A stretch of DNA of 45,358 bases from Treponema sp. (GTDB lineage Bacteria; Spirochaetota; Spirochaetia; Treponematales; Treponemataceae). Shown here piece after piece: positions 24,241 through 33,057 of this stretch. The stretch is from contig JAILHV010000111.1 of the NCBI GenBank assembly GCA_024695625.1, forward strand, positions 1 through 45,358, in the 5' to 3' direction. A program made the translations under genes and the position numbers. The notes below the pieces were generated by a model, which was not told the DNA's origin, did no database searches, and saw nothing but the letters and a program-made list of their open reading frames with translations. Position 1 is the stretch's first letter. Each line of letters opens with the position of its first letter.

Positions 24241-25815
24241 TTATTTTTTGCGCTCCCATACGGGGCCGTTGGGGGTGTCCGTAACAACAATACCCCTTGC
24301 CGTAAGCTCGTCACGGATTCTGTCCGCCTCTGCAAAGTTCTTGTCCTTCTTAGCCTGAACCCTGGCTGCAACCAAAGCGTCAATCTCTGCGGCTTCACTG
24401 TCGCCCTCGTGGCTGGAAGCTGTATTTGCAGAAGAAGCACCCGCTCCGGACAAGGAAGCTGCGTTCTGTGACTGCAATGCCTCTTTTGCACTATTCAAAA
24501 GGCCAAGACCAAGCACGCTGTCCATGCGCCCCACAAGATCCAGTGCATCTGAAGGGCTAAGGGAAGAGTCCTTAACTGCTTTTTGAACACGGCTGAGTGC
24601 AGCAGGAGTACCAAGGTCATTCTCCAGGTCTTCCCTGAATTTTGTAAGCAGTTCTACCGCAGAAGGAGAAAGGCCATCCAAAACCGCTGCCTGACCCTTT
24701 GCATAGTCTTTTTCGCAGGACTTTTCGCCAGTTGCAAGGCCAGCCTGTTTTGCAAGCTTTGCCACGCGGTTAACAAGAGCCATCCTTGCGTTCTTTGCGC
24801 TTTCCATGGCATCAAAGCTAAAGTAAAGCTGCTTTCTGTAGTGGCCACCCAAAAGGAAGAAGCGGTAGTCAAGCGGACTGTAGCCTTTATCTATTAACGA
24901 CTGAAGGCGCAAAAAGTTACCGCTGGACTTGCTCATCTTGGCAGCCTCTTCTTCACCGGAAGAAGCATCACCAGAAGCCTTGGGCTTTGCAATTACAAGG
25001 AATTCATTGTGCAGCCAGTAGTTAACCCACTTTGCTCCCGTAGCACCCTCGCTCTGGGCAATCTCGTTGGTATGGTGGATGGGCACGTGGTCAATACCGC
25101 CCGTGTGAATGTCAAAGTGCTCGCCAAGGTACTTCATGCTCATTGCAGAACATTCAATGTGCCAGCCGGGGTAGCCTCTTCCCCAGGGGGAATCCCAAGT
25201 CAAAGCCTGGTTCTCAAACTTGCTCTTTGTAAACCAAAGCACAAAGTCGTAGGGACTGCGCTTGTTCGGGTCAACTTCAATGCGGGCTCCTGCCTTGAGG
25301 TCGTTTATGTCAATTCCAGCAAGCTTTCCGTAGTCTGGATAAGTAGAAACGTCATAGTAAAGGTTTCCTCCAGCCATGTAGGTGTGGCCGTTGGCTTCAA
25401 TGCGCTTTATAAGGTCAATCATTTCCGGAATATGCTCTGTTGCCTTGCAGATTACGTCCGGGCGGCGGATATTCAGCGCGTCAATGTCCGAAAGAAAGGC
25501 ATCCGTATAGAATTTCGCAACTTCCAGAACGGATTGGTGCTTTTCCTCCGCAGTCTTAAGCATCTTGTCCTTTCCGTCATCAGCATCACCGGTAAGGTGG
25601 CCAACATCCGTTATGTTCATCACGTGCTTTTTGTCGTAGCCAAGAAAAGTAAGGGCACGGTCAAGAGTGTCCAAAAAAACGTATGCCCGCAGGTTTCCTA
25701 TATGGGCATAATTGTAAACCGTAGGTCCGCATCCGTAAAAACCGCAGAATCCCGGCCTAATCGGCACAAATTCCTGCATCTGGCGTCCCATTGTGTTAAA
25801 TAAACGTAGTCCCAT
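24241..25815 (-). CDS. cysS: Cysteinyl-tRNA synthetase
   Basis: A 524-residue class I synthetase that charges tRNA-Cys. 'GCGPTVYNYAHIGN' holds a zinc Cys and the HIGH-like motif. 'GWHIECSAMSMKYLGEHFDIHTGGIDHVPIHHTNE' holds the other zinc ligands. The KMSKS loop reads 'AAKMSKSSGN'. ATG 25815 is used: GGGGG lies upstream and the next residues are the usual start. It is somewhat longer than typical enzymes because of two low-complexity inserts: 'KASGDASSGEEE' just before KMSKS and a Ser/Ala-rich stretch of about 40 residues near residue 465. Both sit at exposed linkers, so activity should be intact. Confidence 0.95.
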   Translation of the reverse strand: MGLRLFNTMGRQMQEFVPIRPGFCGFYGCGPTVYNYAHIGNLRAYVFLDTLDRALTFLGYDKKHVMNITDVGHLTGDADDGKDKMLKTAEEKHQSVLEVAKFYTDAFLSDIDALNIRRPDVICKATEHIPEMIDLIKRIEANGHTYMAGGNLYYDVSTYPDYGKLAGIDINDLKAGARIEVDPNKRSPYDFVLWFTKSKFENQALTWDSPWGRGYPGWHIECSAMSMKYLGEHFDIHTGGIDHVPIHHTNEIAQSEGATGAKWVNYWLHNEFLVIAKPKASGDASSGEEEAAKMSKSSGNFLRLQSLIDKGYSPLDYRFFLLGGHYRKQLYFSFDAMESAKNARMALVNRVAKLAKQAGLATGEKSCEKDYAKGQAAVLDGLSPSAVELLTKFREDLENDLGTPAALSRVQKAVKDSSLSPSDALDLVGRMDSVLGLGLLNSAKEALQSQNAASLSGAGASSANTASSHEGDSEAAEIDALVAARVQAKKDKNFAEADRIRDELTARGIVVTDTPNGPVWERKK

Positions 25816-25897
25816 AAAAAACCCCCGGTTACTAATTATCCACATAGAATACGCAAAAACAGGGAAAATTTCAAGATGGGCACTTTTTGATTTTTAT

Positions 25898-26063
25898 GGA
25901 CGGAGTTTTTTAGGACGGTACTTTCTTAGGCTCTACCAGAATATTTCTTGGCTAATCCGACTGGACGTGCCATGCGTCACCCGCTTTCCAGGGCTACGCG
26001 CCTTACGCGCTCCGGCCCGCCATGCGGCGGTCTGGCTACGCCACCCTTCCAATCGGGCGTAGG
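25898..26063 (+). repeat. Dispersed structured repeat, copy 2
   Basis: The 5' flank has GGACGGTACTTTCTTAGG, GCTCTACC and TTGGCTAATCCGAC. The core has left arm CCCGCTTTCCAGGG (25980-25993) and right arm CCCTTCCAATCGGG (26044-26057), followed by CGTAGG. CCCG/CGGG and AGGG/CCCT pair and leave CTTTCC against TCCAAT. Inside are two hairpins, CGCG-CCTTA-CGCG and CCGCC-ATG-CGGCGG. It lies in the 431-base gap between the sirtuin and cysS, which holds no gene. Confidence 0.8.
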
Positions 26064-26128
26064 ATACAACGGAGTTCCCAGCGTAAATTACAACGGAGTT
26101 CCCCGCGTAGGTTACAACGAAGTTCACC
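26057..26128. repeat. Three 24-base tandem repeats
   Basis: Units at 26057-26080, 26081-26104 and 26105-26128 share GCGTA..(A/T)TACAACGRAGTTC. They start exactly at the right end of repeat copy 2 (GCGTAGG) and a fourth partial unit follows. There are no spacers, so this is not CRISPR. Confidence 0.85.
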
Positions 26129-26246
26129 GCGTAGGATGGTGCGGACTTTTGCGTCCAGGACTTTTCCCTTTCGCCAGTCACAGCAAGCACACCTAAAGAG
26201 TTTTCAAACAGAAAATCCTCTTGATGTGCATGCCAGCAAAGCAATT

Positions 26247-26984
26247 CTAGGCTCTTATCTGCGAAAGAACCTTGCCTATGCTGTCGTGGATCACAAGGCT
26301 TGCTATTGAGTCGGATGTGGTTGCGTCGCGGTTAATCAGGACAAGGCGGTCTCCTGTGTAGGCGCGGACAAAGCCTGCTGCAGGGTAGACGGTAAGGGAA
26401 GTTCCGCCGATTATCAGCAGGTCTGCTTCCCTTAGGGCAGAAAGCGTCTTTGAGATAACGTCTTCGTCAAGGTTTTCTCCGTAGAGGACAACATCCGGTT
26501 TTATGACTGTTTCGCAGCCGGAAGTCTTGCAGATGGGTAGGCCGTGGCTGTCTTTGTGCTTAATCATGTAGTCAATGTCGTAGAAGGCACCGCACCTGGG
26601 ACAGTGGTTTCGCAGTGTGCTTCCGTGCAGCTCAAGTACGTTTTTGCTTCCTGCAGCCTGGTGCAAACCGTCTATGTTCTGGGTGATTACCGCAGAAAGC
26701 TTCCCCTTCTGTTCAAGTTCGGCAAGCTTAAGGTGAGCAGCGTTTGGCTTTATTCCTTCCACAAGGATTTTTTCGCGGTAAAAGCGGTAGAATTCCTTTG
26801 GATTTGAATAGAAAAAGGTGGAGCTAAGGATTTCTTCCGGCGGATAGTCCCACTTCTGGTTGTAGAGTCCGTCCACGCTCCTAAAGTCCGGAATGCCGCT
26901 TTCCGTAGAAACACCAGCACCGCCAAAAAAAACTATATTCTTTGCCTCATCGACATATTTCTGAAGTTCTTCAATTTTATCCAT
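26247..26984 (-). CDS. cobB: NAD-dependent protein deacylase, Sir2 family
   Basis: A 245-residue sirtuin that removes acyl groups from lysines using NAD. 'FFGGAGVSTESGIPDFRSVDGLYN' binds NAD. 'ITQNIDGLHQAAGS' and the catalytic His in 'VLELHGS' follow. Four zinc cysteines lie in 'CPRCGAF' and 'CKTSGC', and 'IIGGTSLTVYPAAGF' is the C-terminal NAD site. AAGGAG lies before ATG and a perfect TATAAT lies upstream. It is separated from cysS by a repeat-filled gap, so it is probably monocistronic. Confidence 0.93.
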   Translation of the reverse strand: MDKIEELQKYVDEAKNIVFFGGAGVSTESGIPDFRSVDGLYNQKWDYPPEEILSSTFFYSNPKEFYRFYREKILVEGIKPNAAHLKLAELEQKGKLSAVITQNIDGLHQAAGSKNVLELHGSTLRNHCPRCGAFYDIDYMIKHKDSHGLPICKTSGCETVIKPDVVLYGENLDEDVISKTLSALREADLLIIGGTSLTVYPAAGFVRAYTGDRLVLINRDATTSDSIASLVIHDSIGKVLSQIRA

Positions 26985-27002
26985 AAAAATCTCCTTTCTT
27001 CT

Positions 27003-27008
27003 ATTATA
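27003..27008 (-). promoter_or_regulatory. -10 box for the sirtuin gene
   Basis: A perfect TATAAT on the minus strand, about 20 bases upstream of the sirtuin ATG. The -35 region (near TGCAAA) is weak. Confidence 0.5.
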
Positions 27009-27052
27009 TCATGTATTTTGAGATTTTGCATTTCTTTCGTACTTGAAAAATC

Positions 27053-27081
27053 TTTACTAGACTTGTTTTTTTTGCTAGAAT
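27053..27081 (+). promoter_or_regulatory. Sigma-70-type promoter of mraY
   Basis: TTTACT (27053-27058) and TAGAAT (27076-27081) are 17 bases apart. The start of mraY is 36 bases further on, with GAGGGG as ribosome binding site. Confidence 0.65.
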
Positions 27082-27117
27082 TGGAAAATTAAAGAATGAA
27101 AACTCGAGGGGTTTAAG

Positions 27118-28188
27118 ATGATTTTCCATCTGGGTGGATTTTTACAGCAATACTGGGGACCGGCAAGACTTTTGCAGTCCTATGCAGTGCTTATTGTGCT
27201 TGCTCTTTACATTGGTTTTATTGTTACATTCAGGCTTTTGCCAAAGTTCTACAAATTTTTGCCCAGCGACAGGGGAAGGGATTTTACTCTTACCAAGGAA
27301 GTTGCAAAGGGTAAGCCCACGGGTTCAGGGGTAATTTTTATTTCCATTTTTATTTTGCTTAGCCTTGTTTTTGCTCCGCTTGACTGGATGCAGATTGGCA
27401 TTCTTGTTCTTACATGGCTTATGATGCTTACCGGTTTTCTTGATGACCGCAGCAAAGGCGGCTGGGGCGAATACATTAAGGCTCTTCTTGATTTGATTCT
27501 TTGCGTTTCTGCTTCGGTTCTTCTTGCATTTTGCCTTTCAAAGAATTCGCAGGACGGAAACCTTTACTTCTGGCTGCCTTTTATAAGTCACAAGATTCAG
27601 GTTCCAATGTGGCTTTACATTGCAATTTCTACGGTAATGCTTTGGACCAGCGTTAACACTACAAACTGTACGGACGGCGTGGACGGTTTAAGTTCCACAC
27701 TTGTTCTTTTGGCCCTTATTGTTATGGGTATGATTTTTTACGTGATTCTTGGCCACAAGGACATAGCGGCATACCTTCTTGTTCCTAATCTGGAAGACGG
27801 TGCAAGCTGGGCTGTGATTACTTTCTGTCTTACAGGCGTTCTTATGGGCTACCTGTGGCACAATGCATTCCCTTCTTCCGTTCTGATGGGCGATGCTGGT
27901 TCACGCGCACTTGGCTTTTACATGGGCATTTGCGTTATGATAAGCGGCAACCCTCTGATTATTCTTGCAACTTCTTCCATTATTCTTATAAACGGAGGAA
28001 TGGGACTTTTGAAGGTTGCGCTAAAGAGGTTCTGCCACATAAGCATTCTGGAAACAATTCGCTTTCCTTTGCATGACCACATGCGCAAAAACCACGGATG
28101 GTCACCAACACAGGTTCTGCTTAAATTCCTTATCATACAGATTTTGATAACTGTTTTCGTGCTGGGTATCTTCTTTAAGATTAGGTAG
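27118..28188 (+). CDS. mraY: Phospho-N-acetylmuramoyl-pentapeptide transferase
   Basis: A 356-residue integral membrane enzyme with about ten helices. It transfers phospho-MurNAc-pentapeptide to undecaprenyl phosphate to make lipid I. Conserved motifs seen: 'PTGSGVIF', 'GFLDDRSK', 'NTTNCTDGVDGLSS', 'WHNAFPSSVLMGDAGSRALG' and 'IRFPLHDHMRKNHGW'; the Asp and His residues are the catalytic set. Unlike in most bacteria it is not in a dcw cluster. fabF follows by 12 bases and a flavoprotein after that, so an envelope-building operon with its own promoter is likely. Confidence 0.95.
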   Translation: MIFHLGGFLQQYWGPARLLQSYAVLIVLALYIGFIVTFRLLPKFYKFLPSDRGRDFTLTKEVAKGKPTGSGVIFISIFILLSLVFAPLDWMQIGILVLTWLMMLTGFLDDRSKGGWGEYIKALLDLILCVSASVLLAFCLSKNSQDGNLYFWLPFISHKIQVPMWLYIAISTVMLWTSVNTTNCTDGVDGLSSTLVLLALIVMGMIFYVILGHKDIAAYLLVPNLEDGASWAVITFCLTGVLMGYLWHNAFPSSVLMGDAGSRALGFYMGICVMISGNPLIILATSSIILINGGMGLLKVALKRFCHISILETIRFPLHDHMRKNHGWSPTQVLLKFLIIQILITVFVLGIFFKIR

Positions 28189-28200
28189 GGGCAAATAGCT

Positions 28201-29463
28201 ATGGCCAGACGCCGTGTTGTTATCACAGGAATGGGGTGCGTCTCTCCGGTTGGGAACAATGCAGACCAAGCCTGGAACAGCGTTAAGAATGGAAAAAGCG
28301 GCATTGGTCCTGTTACCCTTTTTAACCCTGAGCGGATAGACGTAAAGATAGCCGGGGAAGTTAAGAATTTTTGCATGGAAGACTACGGCATTCCTTCCAA
28401 GGCAACGCGAAAGATGGCCCGGTTTTCCAAGTTCTGTCTTGCGGCTACGGCACAGGCTATTAGGGATTCTGGATTTTCTGCTGAAGAACTTAAAAATGAA
28501 AAGTGCGGGATTCTTGTTGGCTGCTGCCTTGGCGGAATGGATGCCACGACCGATGGTTTTAGGAAGCTTGCCGATACAAACTTTGGTCCTTCAAGAATGC
28601 CACCCCTTATAACCCCCATGATGATTTCTAACGAGGCTGCGGCAAACATAAGCATCTACTACGGACTTCAGGGCTTTTCATGGACTTTGGAAACTGCTTG
28701 TGCCTCGGGAACAGATGCACTTGGACTTGCATCAGATTTAATCCGCGCGGGAAGATGCGACACCTGCATCACAGGCGGTACAGAAGCTGCAATTACGGAA
28801 TTCTGCATGGCAAGTTTTTCTTCCCTCATGGCATTGGCAAGCAAGTTCAACGAGTCTCCAGAAAAGGCAAGCAGGCCTTTTGACCGGGACCGCTGCGGTT
28901 TTGTTCTTTCCGAGGGCTCTGCAATGTTCATCATGGAAGAATATGAGCATGCAAAGGCGCGGGGGGCAAAAATCTATGCGGAAGTTGCGGGCTTTGGTTC
29001 CAGCTGCGATGCTTACCACATTACGGCTCCGCTAAAAGATGGAAGCGGTGCGGCCAAGGCTGTAAAAGAGGCGCTTGAAGATGCGGATATGGAAGCCAAA
29101 GACATTCAGTACTACAATGCACACGGAACTTCTACCAAAGCAAATGACTCTAGCGAAAGCAACATGATAAAGCTTGCTTTTGGCCAGCACGCAAAGAAAC
29201 TGCACATTTCTTCTACAAAAAGCATGACTGGTCACCTTGTTGGGGCGGCCGGGGCAATAGAGGCACTTTTTTGCATTAAGGCGATTAACGAAAATTTTAT
29301 TCCCCCGACAATCAATCTTGAAAATCAGGATTTTGATGGTGGGTGCGATTTGGATTACACAGCCAACGAAGGGATTAAGGCGGAAGTTCAGGCGGCGGCA
29401 TCTGCTTCGCTTGGTTTTGGCGGTCACAATGGCTGCATCATTTTAAAGAGAGTAAACGGCTAG
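28201..29463 (+). CDS. fabF: 3-oxoacyl-[acyl-carrier-protein] synthase II
   Basis: A 420-residue condensing enzyme of fatty acid elongation. The catalytic triad is Cys167 ('LETACASGTDAL'), His308 ('YYNAHGTSTKANDSSE') and His345 ('STKSMTGHLVGAAGAIEA'). The closing 'SASLGFGGHNGCIILKR' is typical. AGGGG lies before ATG, 12 bases after mraY, and the flavoprotein gene starts 2 bases after its stop. FabF is usually beside acpP or fabD/G; its pairing with mraY here links lipid and peptidoglycan precursor supply, at least in transcription. Confidence 0.95.
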   Translation: MARRRVVITGMGCVSPVGNNADQAWNSVKNGKSGIGPVTLFNPERIDVKIAGEVKNFCMEDYGIPSKATRKMARFSKFCLAATAQAIRDSGFSAEELKNEKCGILVGCCLGGMDATTDGFRKLADTNFGPSRMPPLITPMMISNEAAANISIYYGLQGFSWTLETACASGTDALGLASDLIRAGRCDTCITGGTEAAITEFCMASFSSLMALASKFNESPEKASRPFDRDRCGFVLSEGSAMFIMEEYEHAKARGAKIYAEVAGFGSSCDAYHITAPLKDGSGAAKAVKEALEDADMEAKDIQYYNAHGTSTKANDSSESNMIKLAFGQHAKKLHISSTKSMTGHLVGAAGAIEALFCIKAINENFIPPTINLENQDFDGGCDLDYTANEGIKAEVQAAASASLGFGGHNGCIILKRVNG

Positions 29464-29465
29464 CT

Positions 29466-31292
29466 ATGATTGAACAGGTTTGCATAACGATTCTACCGGA
29501 GAGGGAAAAGGACCAGGCTTTTATTCAGGATGAACTTATTCGTGCTCTTGAAAAGAAGGCACTCGGGTCTAAGGCATTGGCTTCTGCAATTAAGGATGCG
29601 CTTGATGGGAAGGCATTGTCTGGGTTGCTAACAAACGCTCCCGGTAAAAAAGCGGCGTCCGATTTACAAACAGGCACCCCCGAAGCAAAAAACATAAGCT
29701 TCGTCTTTTCCAAAAAATCAATCGATGCCCGCCACGGAAAAGTAAAATTCGTAATGCGCTACGATGTCTATATTGGCGAGAAAGCCCCATCCCCAGAAGA
29801 CCTGCTCCCCCAATGGAAGTGCGTAAAAGAAAGCAAGTGCAAAAGCGTCCTTGTAGTTGGCTCAGGGCCAGCAGGACTATTTGGCGCGCTAAAACTTCTT
29901 GAAGGCGGCGTAAAACCAATAATCATAGAGCGGGGTTCAGACACAAAAAGCAGAAAGGTGGACATTGCAAAAATAAGCACCCGGGGCCTTTTGGATTCAG
30001 ACTCCAACTATTGCTTTGGCGAAGGAGGGGCAGGAACCTTTAGCGACGGAAAACTTTTTACCAGAAGCAACAAGCGCGGAAACGTAGGACAGGTTCTGCG
30101 TATCTTTAACCACTTTGGGGCAGACCCTTCAATCCTTACCGATGCCCACCCCCACATTGGAACAGACAAGCTTCCCTACATAATAAATGCCATGCGTGCA
30201 AAAATAATTGAACTTGGCGGTGAATTCTACTTTAACACCAGATGCACAGGCTTTATTACAAGCGGCAAAAACTCCGTAGACGGAATTAAAACCGTGAACA
30301 CAAAAAGCGGAGAAGAAAAAGACTTTTTTGCAGACGCAGTACTTCTTGCAACAGGACATTCAGCAAGCGACATATACGAGCTCTTGGCAAAGACCGCACC
30401 CAAGTCGCTTGAGGCAAAAACCTTTGCAGCAGGAGTGCGCATTGAACACCCTAGGGCAACAATAGACGCAATCCAGTTCCACGGACGCAAAATGCCGAAC
30501 GCAGCGGAATACTCGCTTACAAGCCAACAGACAGGCAGTTCCAAAACTGGCAACGCTGCAAGCTACAGCAAAGAAGACGAACGCGGTGTATACACATTCT
30601 GCATGTGCCCGGGAGGCTTCGTTGTTCCAAGCGCAACGGAAAGCGGCACAATCGTAGTAAACGGAATGTCCGCCGCAAAAAGAAACAGCAAATGGTCAAA
30701 TTCCGCAGTAGTAGTAGAAACAAGGCCAGAAGACATACCGGAAAAATTCAAGGAAATGGCAAAGAAAAACGGCTGCCCTGCCCTCGCTGGCCTCTACTTT
30801 AGAAACTCCATCGAACGCGAAGCTTTCCTCCAGGCAAACACAAAAAACAATGGCCATTCCATCAGCAGTGAAAATTCCAGCGGCAAAGAAAATTCCATGG
30901 AAGGACAAAAGGCACCAGCCCAGCTCCTTACGGATTTCCTTTCCCACAAAAAAACTCCCCAGGAAAAGCTTCCCCAAACATCCTACTTTCCAGGCATAAC
31001 TTCAAGCAGACTAGACCAATGGCTCCCGGCTCAAATGGCAAGGCGAATGGAAAAGGCATTCAAAGAATTCAACAAAAAGATGAAGGGCTTTATCTGCGGC
31101 GAGGCACTTCTTATAGCCCCGGAAACCCGCACCAGCACCCCGGTAAGAATCCTCCGCGACAGGGAAAGCTACGAATGCTGCGCACTAAAAAAACTCTACC
31201 CGGCAGGAGAAGGCTCTGGCTATTCAGGCGGAATCGTAAGCTCTGCCATGGACGGAATAAATGCCTGTTCAAAAATCATGGAGCGCCTTTAG
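29466..31292 (+). CDS. FAD-dependent oxidoreductase, COG2509 family
   Basis: 608 residues. After an N-terminal domain, the FAD-binding Rossmann motif is 'SVLVVGSGPAGLFGALKLLEGG' (near 122-143), then 'IIERG' and the family signature 'DSDSNYCFGEGGAGTFSDGKLFTR'. The NAD(P)-type motif 'AVLLATGHSASD' and the C-terminal 'YPAGEGSGYSGGIVSSAMDG' follow. COG2509 proteins are predicted dehydrogenases without an assigned substrate. It is longer than usual because of three low-complexity inserts, near residues 35-75, 355-375 and 460-495. Base composition of the coding strand changes sharply near 29630. It starts 2 bases after fabF. Confidence 0.88.
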   Translation: MIEQVCITILPEREKDQAFIQDELIRALEKKALGSKALASAIKDALDGKALSGLLTNAPGKKAASDLQTGTPEAKNISFVFSKKSIDARHGKVKFVMRYDVYIGEKAPSPEDLLPQWKCVKESKCKSVLVVGSGPAGLFGALKLLEGGVKPIIIERGSDTKSRKVDIAKISTRGLLDSDSNYCFGEGGAGTFSDGKLFTRSNKRGNVGQVLRIFNHFGADPSILTDAHPHIGTDKLPYIINAMRAKIIELGGEFYFNTRCTGFITSGKNSVDGIKTVNTKSGEEKDFFADAVLLATGHSASDIYELLAKTAPKSLEAKTFAAGVRIEHPRATIDAIQFHGRKMPNAAEYSLTSQQTGSSKTGNAASYSKEDERGVYTFCMCPGGFVVPSATESGTIVVNGMSAAKRNSKWSNSAVVVETRPEDIPEKFKEMAKKNGCPALAGLYFRNSIEREAFLQANTKNNGHSISSENSSGKENSMEGQKAPAQLLTDFLSHKKTPQEKLPQTSYFPGITSSRLDQWLPAQMARRMEKAFKEFNKKMKGFICGEALLIAPETRTSTPVRILRDRESYECCALKKLYPAGEGSGYSGGIVSSAMDGINACSKIMERL

Positions 31293-31300
31293 TTTTTTTG

Positions 31301-31541
31301 GGAGCAGTGCTTTTTAGGACGAAGTCCTGATTGCTCTACCATTTTGTTCTTTGGCTAATCCGACCGAACGACTGTTTGCGTCACCGCCGTTCCAGCCTTC
31401 GCTAACGCTCATCCCGCCATGCGGCGGGACTAAAGGGCTTCCATGGCGGCGTACGTGCATTCAAAAAATACCTCCGTGGATTTTTTGAATGATTGCAGAA
31501 GTCAAGGGCTTCTGCACGTTGCTAAGTCGCCCTCCATGGCT
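31301..31541 (+). repeat. Dispersed structured repeat, copy 3 (variant stems)
   Basis: The flank has AGGACGAAGTCCT, GCTCTACC and TTGGCTAATCCGACC. The core has left arm CCGCCGTTCCAGCC and right arm GGCTTCCATGGCGG (31384-31449). CCGCC/GGCGG and AGCC/GGCT pair and leave GTTCC against TCCAT. CCCGCC-ATGC-GGCGGG lies inside. Downstream ATTCAAAAAAT pairs with ATTTTTTGAAT around CCTCCGTG (31459-31490), and GCAGAAG pairs with CTTCTGC. It fills the 331-base gap between converging genes; no gene is seen there. Confidence 0.8.
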
Positions 31542-31623
31542 TAATATTGCTTGGCAAGAAAGAGGAATATCTATTAGTGAGGAGCGTGACAGGTAGTGGA
31601 GCCCAAACATGATTTCCATGCTT

Positions 31624-33045
31624 CTACACCACACGTTTGTTTTTCCAAGAGCCTCTTGCAAATCGGATCACAAAGAAGAAAGAGCGCAGCACCCAGTCCA
31701 AAATCATGGCAAACCAGACACCCAGCGCGCAGAAAGAAAGCGGCCAGTTCATAAAGCCAACAAGACCGAATATCTGCGTGTACTTAAAGACGTAGCTCAT
31801 GCCAACCCGGATTGTCCACATGCTAACAAAAGAAACCACCATGGTAAAGGCGGCATCTCCTGCGGCCCTAAGGCTATTGGGCAGGGTAAAAGACAAGGGC
31901 CAGATAAGCATGCCAAAGATGCCGTGGGTAAGGGTCATGTACCAGGCAAGCATTGTTGTTTCTTCGCTCATCGAATAAAGTCCCAGTATCTGTTTGGAAA
32001 AGAGGAGGAAGGGTATGTTTAGTGCCCAGAATCCGGCGTATGTAAACAGCATGATTTTCTTTGTGTAGTAAACGGCCTGGTCTTTTTTTCCGGCTCCAAT
32101 GCACTGTCCAACAACCGTCAAAAGGGCAAGGCCTGCAGCAGCACCGGGCAAAACTTCCAGTGCGGCAAGAGTGTTTGCAGAAGCATTTGCGGCTATTGCG
32201 CCAGTTCCAAAAGTTGCGATGAGCGAAAGCACAAGGATTTTTCCAATCTGAAAAGCTGAATTTTCTATTCCGTTGGGAATGCCAATTTTTAGAATCTTTG
32301 CAACGATTGGCCACTCTATGTGCAGGCGGGAAATTCCCCGTATGGAAAGGAAGGTGTCAGAGGCATTTTCTTTGCTTGGCTTTGCGCGGTAAAGCTTTGC
32401 AAGAAGAACAAAAGCGGCGGCCGTCCTAGAAAGAAGCGTTGGTACTGCAACACCTTCCACCCCGCACTTTAAGCCGTAAATCATGATTGCGTTTCCGCCA
32501 ATATTCAGAACGTTTACAAGAAGGGCTATTGCCATGCTTACCCGGGAATTTCCCTGTGCCCTAAAGAGAGCTGCCGCCGCGCTGTAAAGGGCAATACCCG
32601 GAAGCGCAAAGAGGGTAATCAAAAAGTAAAGACGGCTGCTCTGCATTACATCCGCTTCTATTTTTCCAAAGACAAGCGAAAGAATCTGCCTGTAAAAGAC
32701 AAGGCCTGCCAAAAGAAGTGCAAGCGAAAAGATTGTTACGGTATACAAAAGCTGCCTTGCACTCTCGTCTGCCATGTCCTTTCTTTTTGCACCTATGTAC
32801 TGGGAGCATACAACCGCACCACCGGTCGCAAGGGCTGCAAAAACCTGGGTCAAGAGTATGTTAATCTGGTCTACAAGGGAAACTCCGCCCACAGCCGCCT
32901 CGCCAATGGAAGAAACCATTGCAACGTCCGCCATTCCAAGCGTAATCTGCAAAAGCTGTTCCACCAGCAGGGGCCATAGTAAAAGCCAGAGACTTTTGTT
33001 GGAGAAAATAAGTTCTGATTTTTGCACAAGGCAGGCCTTGCCCAT
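31624..33045 (-). CDS. MATE family efflux transporter
   Basis: A 473-residue membrane protein with twelve predicted helices in two homologous halves. 'LWPLLVEQLLQITLGMADVAMVSSIGEAAVGGVSL' opens the first half and 'IGIPNGIENSAFQIGKIL' the second. MATE proteins export drugs or metabolites using Na+ or H+ gradients; the substrate cannot be read. It starts 12 bases after the ABC ATPase stop with only a weak ribosome binding site (CGGA). It is probably read through from the amino acid importer operon, which may pair import with export of a related compound. Confidence 0.93.
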   Translation of the reverse strand: MGKACLVQKSELIFSNKSLWLLLWPLLVEQLLQITLGMADVAMVSSIGEAAVGGVSLVDQINILLTQVFAALATGGAVVCSQYIGAKRKDMADESARQLLYTVTIFSLALLLAGLVFYRQILSLVFGKIEADVMQSSRLYFLITLFALPGIALYSAAAALFRAQGNSRVSMAIALLVNVLNIGGNAIMIYGLKCGVEGVAVPTLLSRTAAAFVLLAKLYRAKPSKENASDTFLSIRGISRLHIEWPIVAKILKIGIPNGIENSAFQIGKILVLSLIATFGTGAIAANASANTLAALEVLPGAAAGLALLTVVGQCIGAGKKDQAVYYTKKIMLFTYAGFWALNIPFLLFSKQILGLYSMSEETTMLAWYMTLTHGIFGMLIWPLSFTLPNSLRAAGDAAFTMVVSFVSMWTIRVGMSYVFKYTQIFGLVGFMNWPLSFCALGVWFAMILDWVLRSFFFVIRFARGSWKNKRVV

Positions 33046-33057
33046 TGAATTTTCCGG

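Noticed and set aside
25898-26063. REP/RAYT elements as the explanation of the structured repeats
   Set aside because: A GTAG is present near the right end but on the wrong side of the hairpin, and there is no Y1 transposase in the window.
26057-26128. CRISPR array
   Set aside because: The units are directly joined without spacers and no cas genes are present.
25948-26196. Small open frame with an 8-residue repeat
   Set aside because: It is a by-product of the 24-base tandem repeats and the dispersed repeat.
31461-31661. Small minus-strand open frame between the flavoprotein and MATE genes
   Set aside because: It is formed by the hairpins of repeat copy 3 and the end of the MATE gene in another frame.
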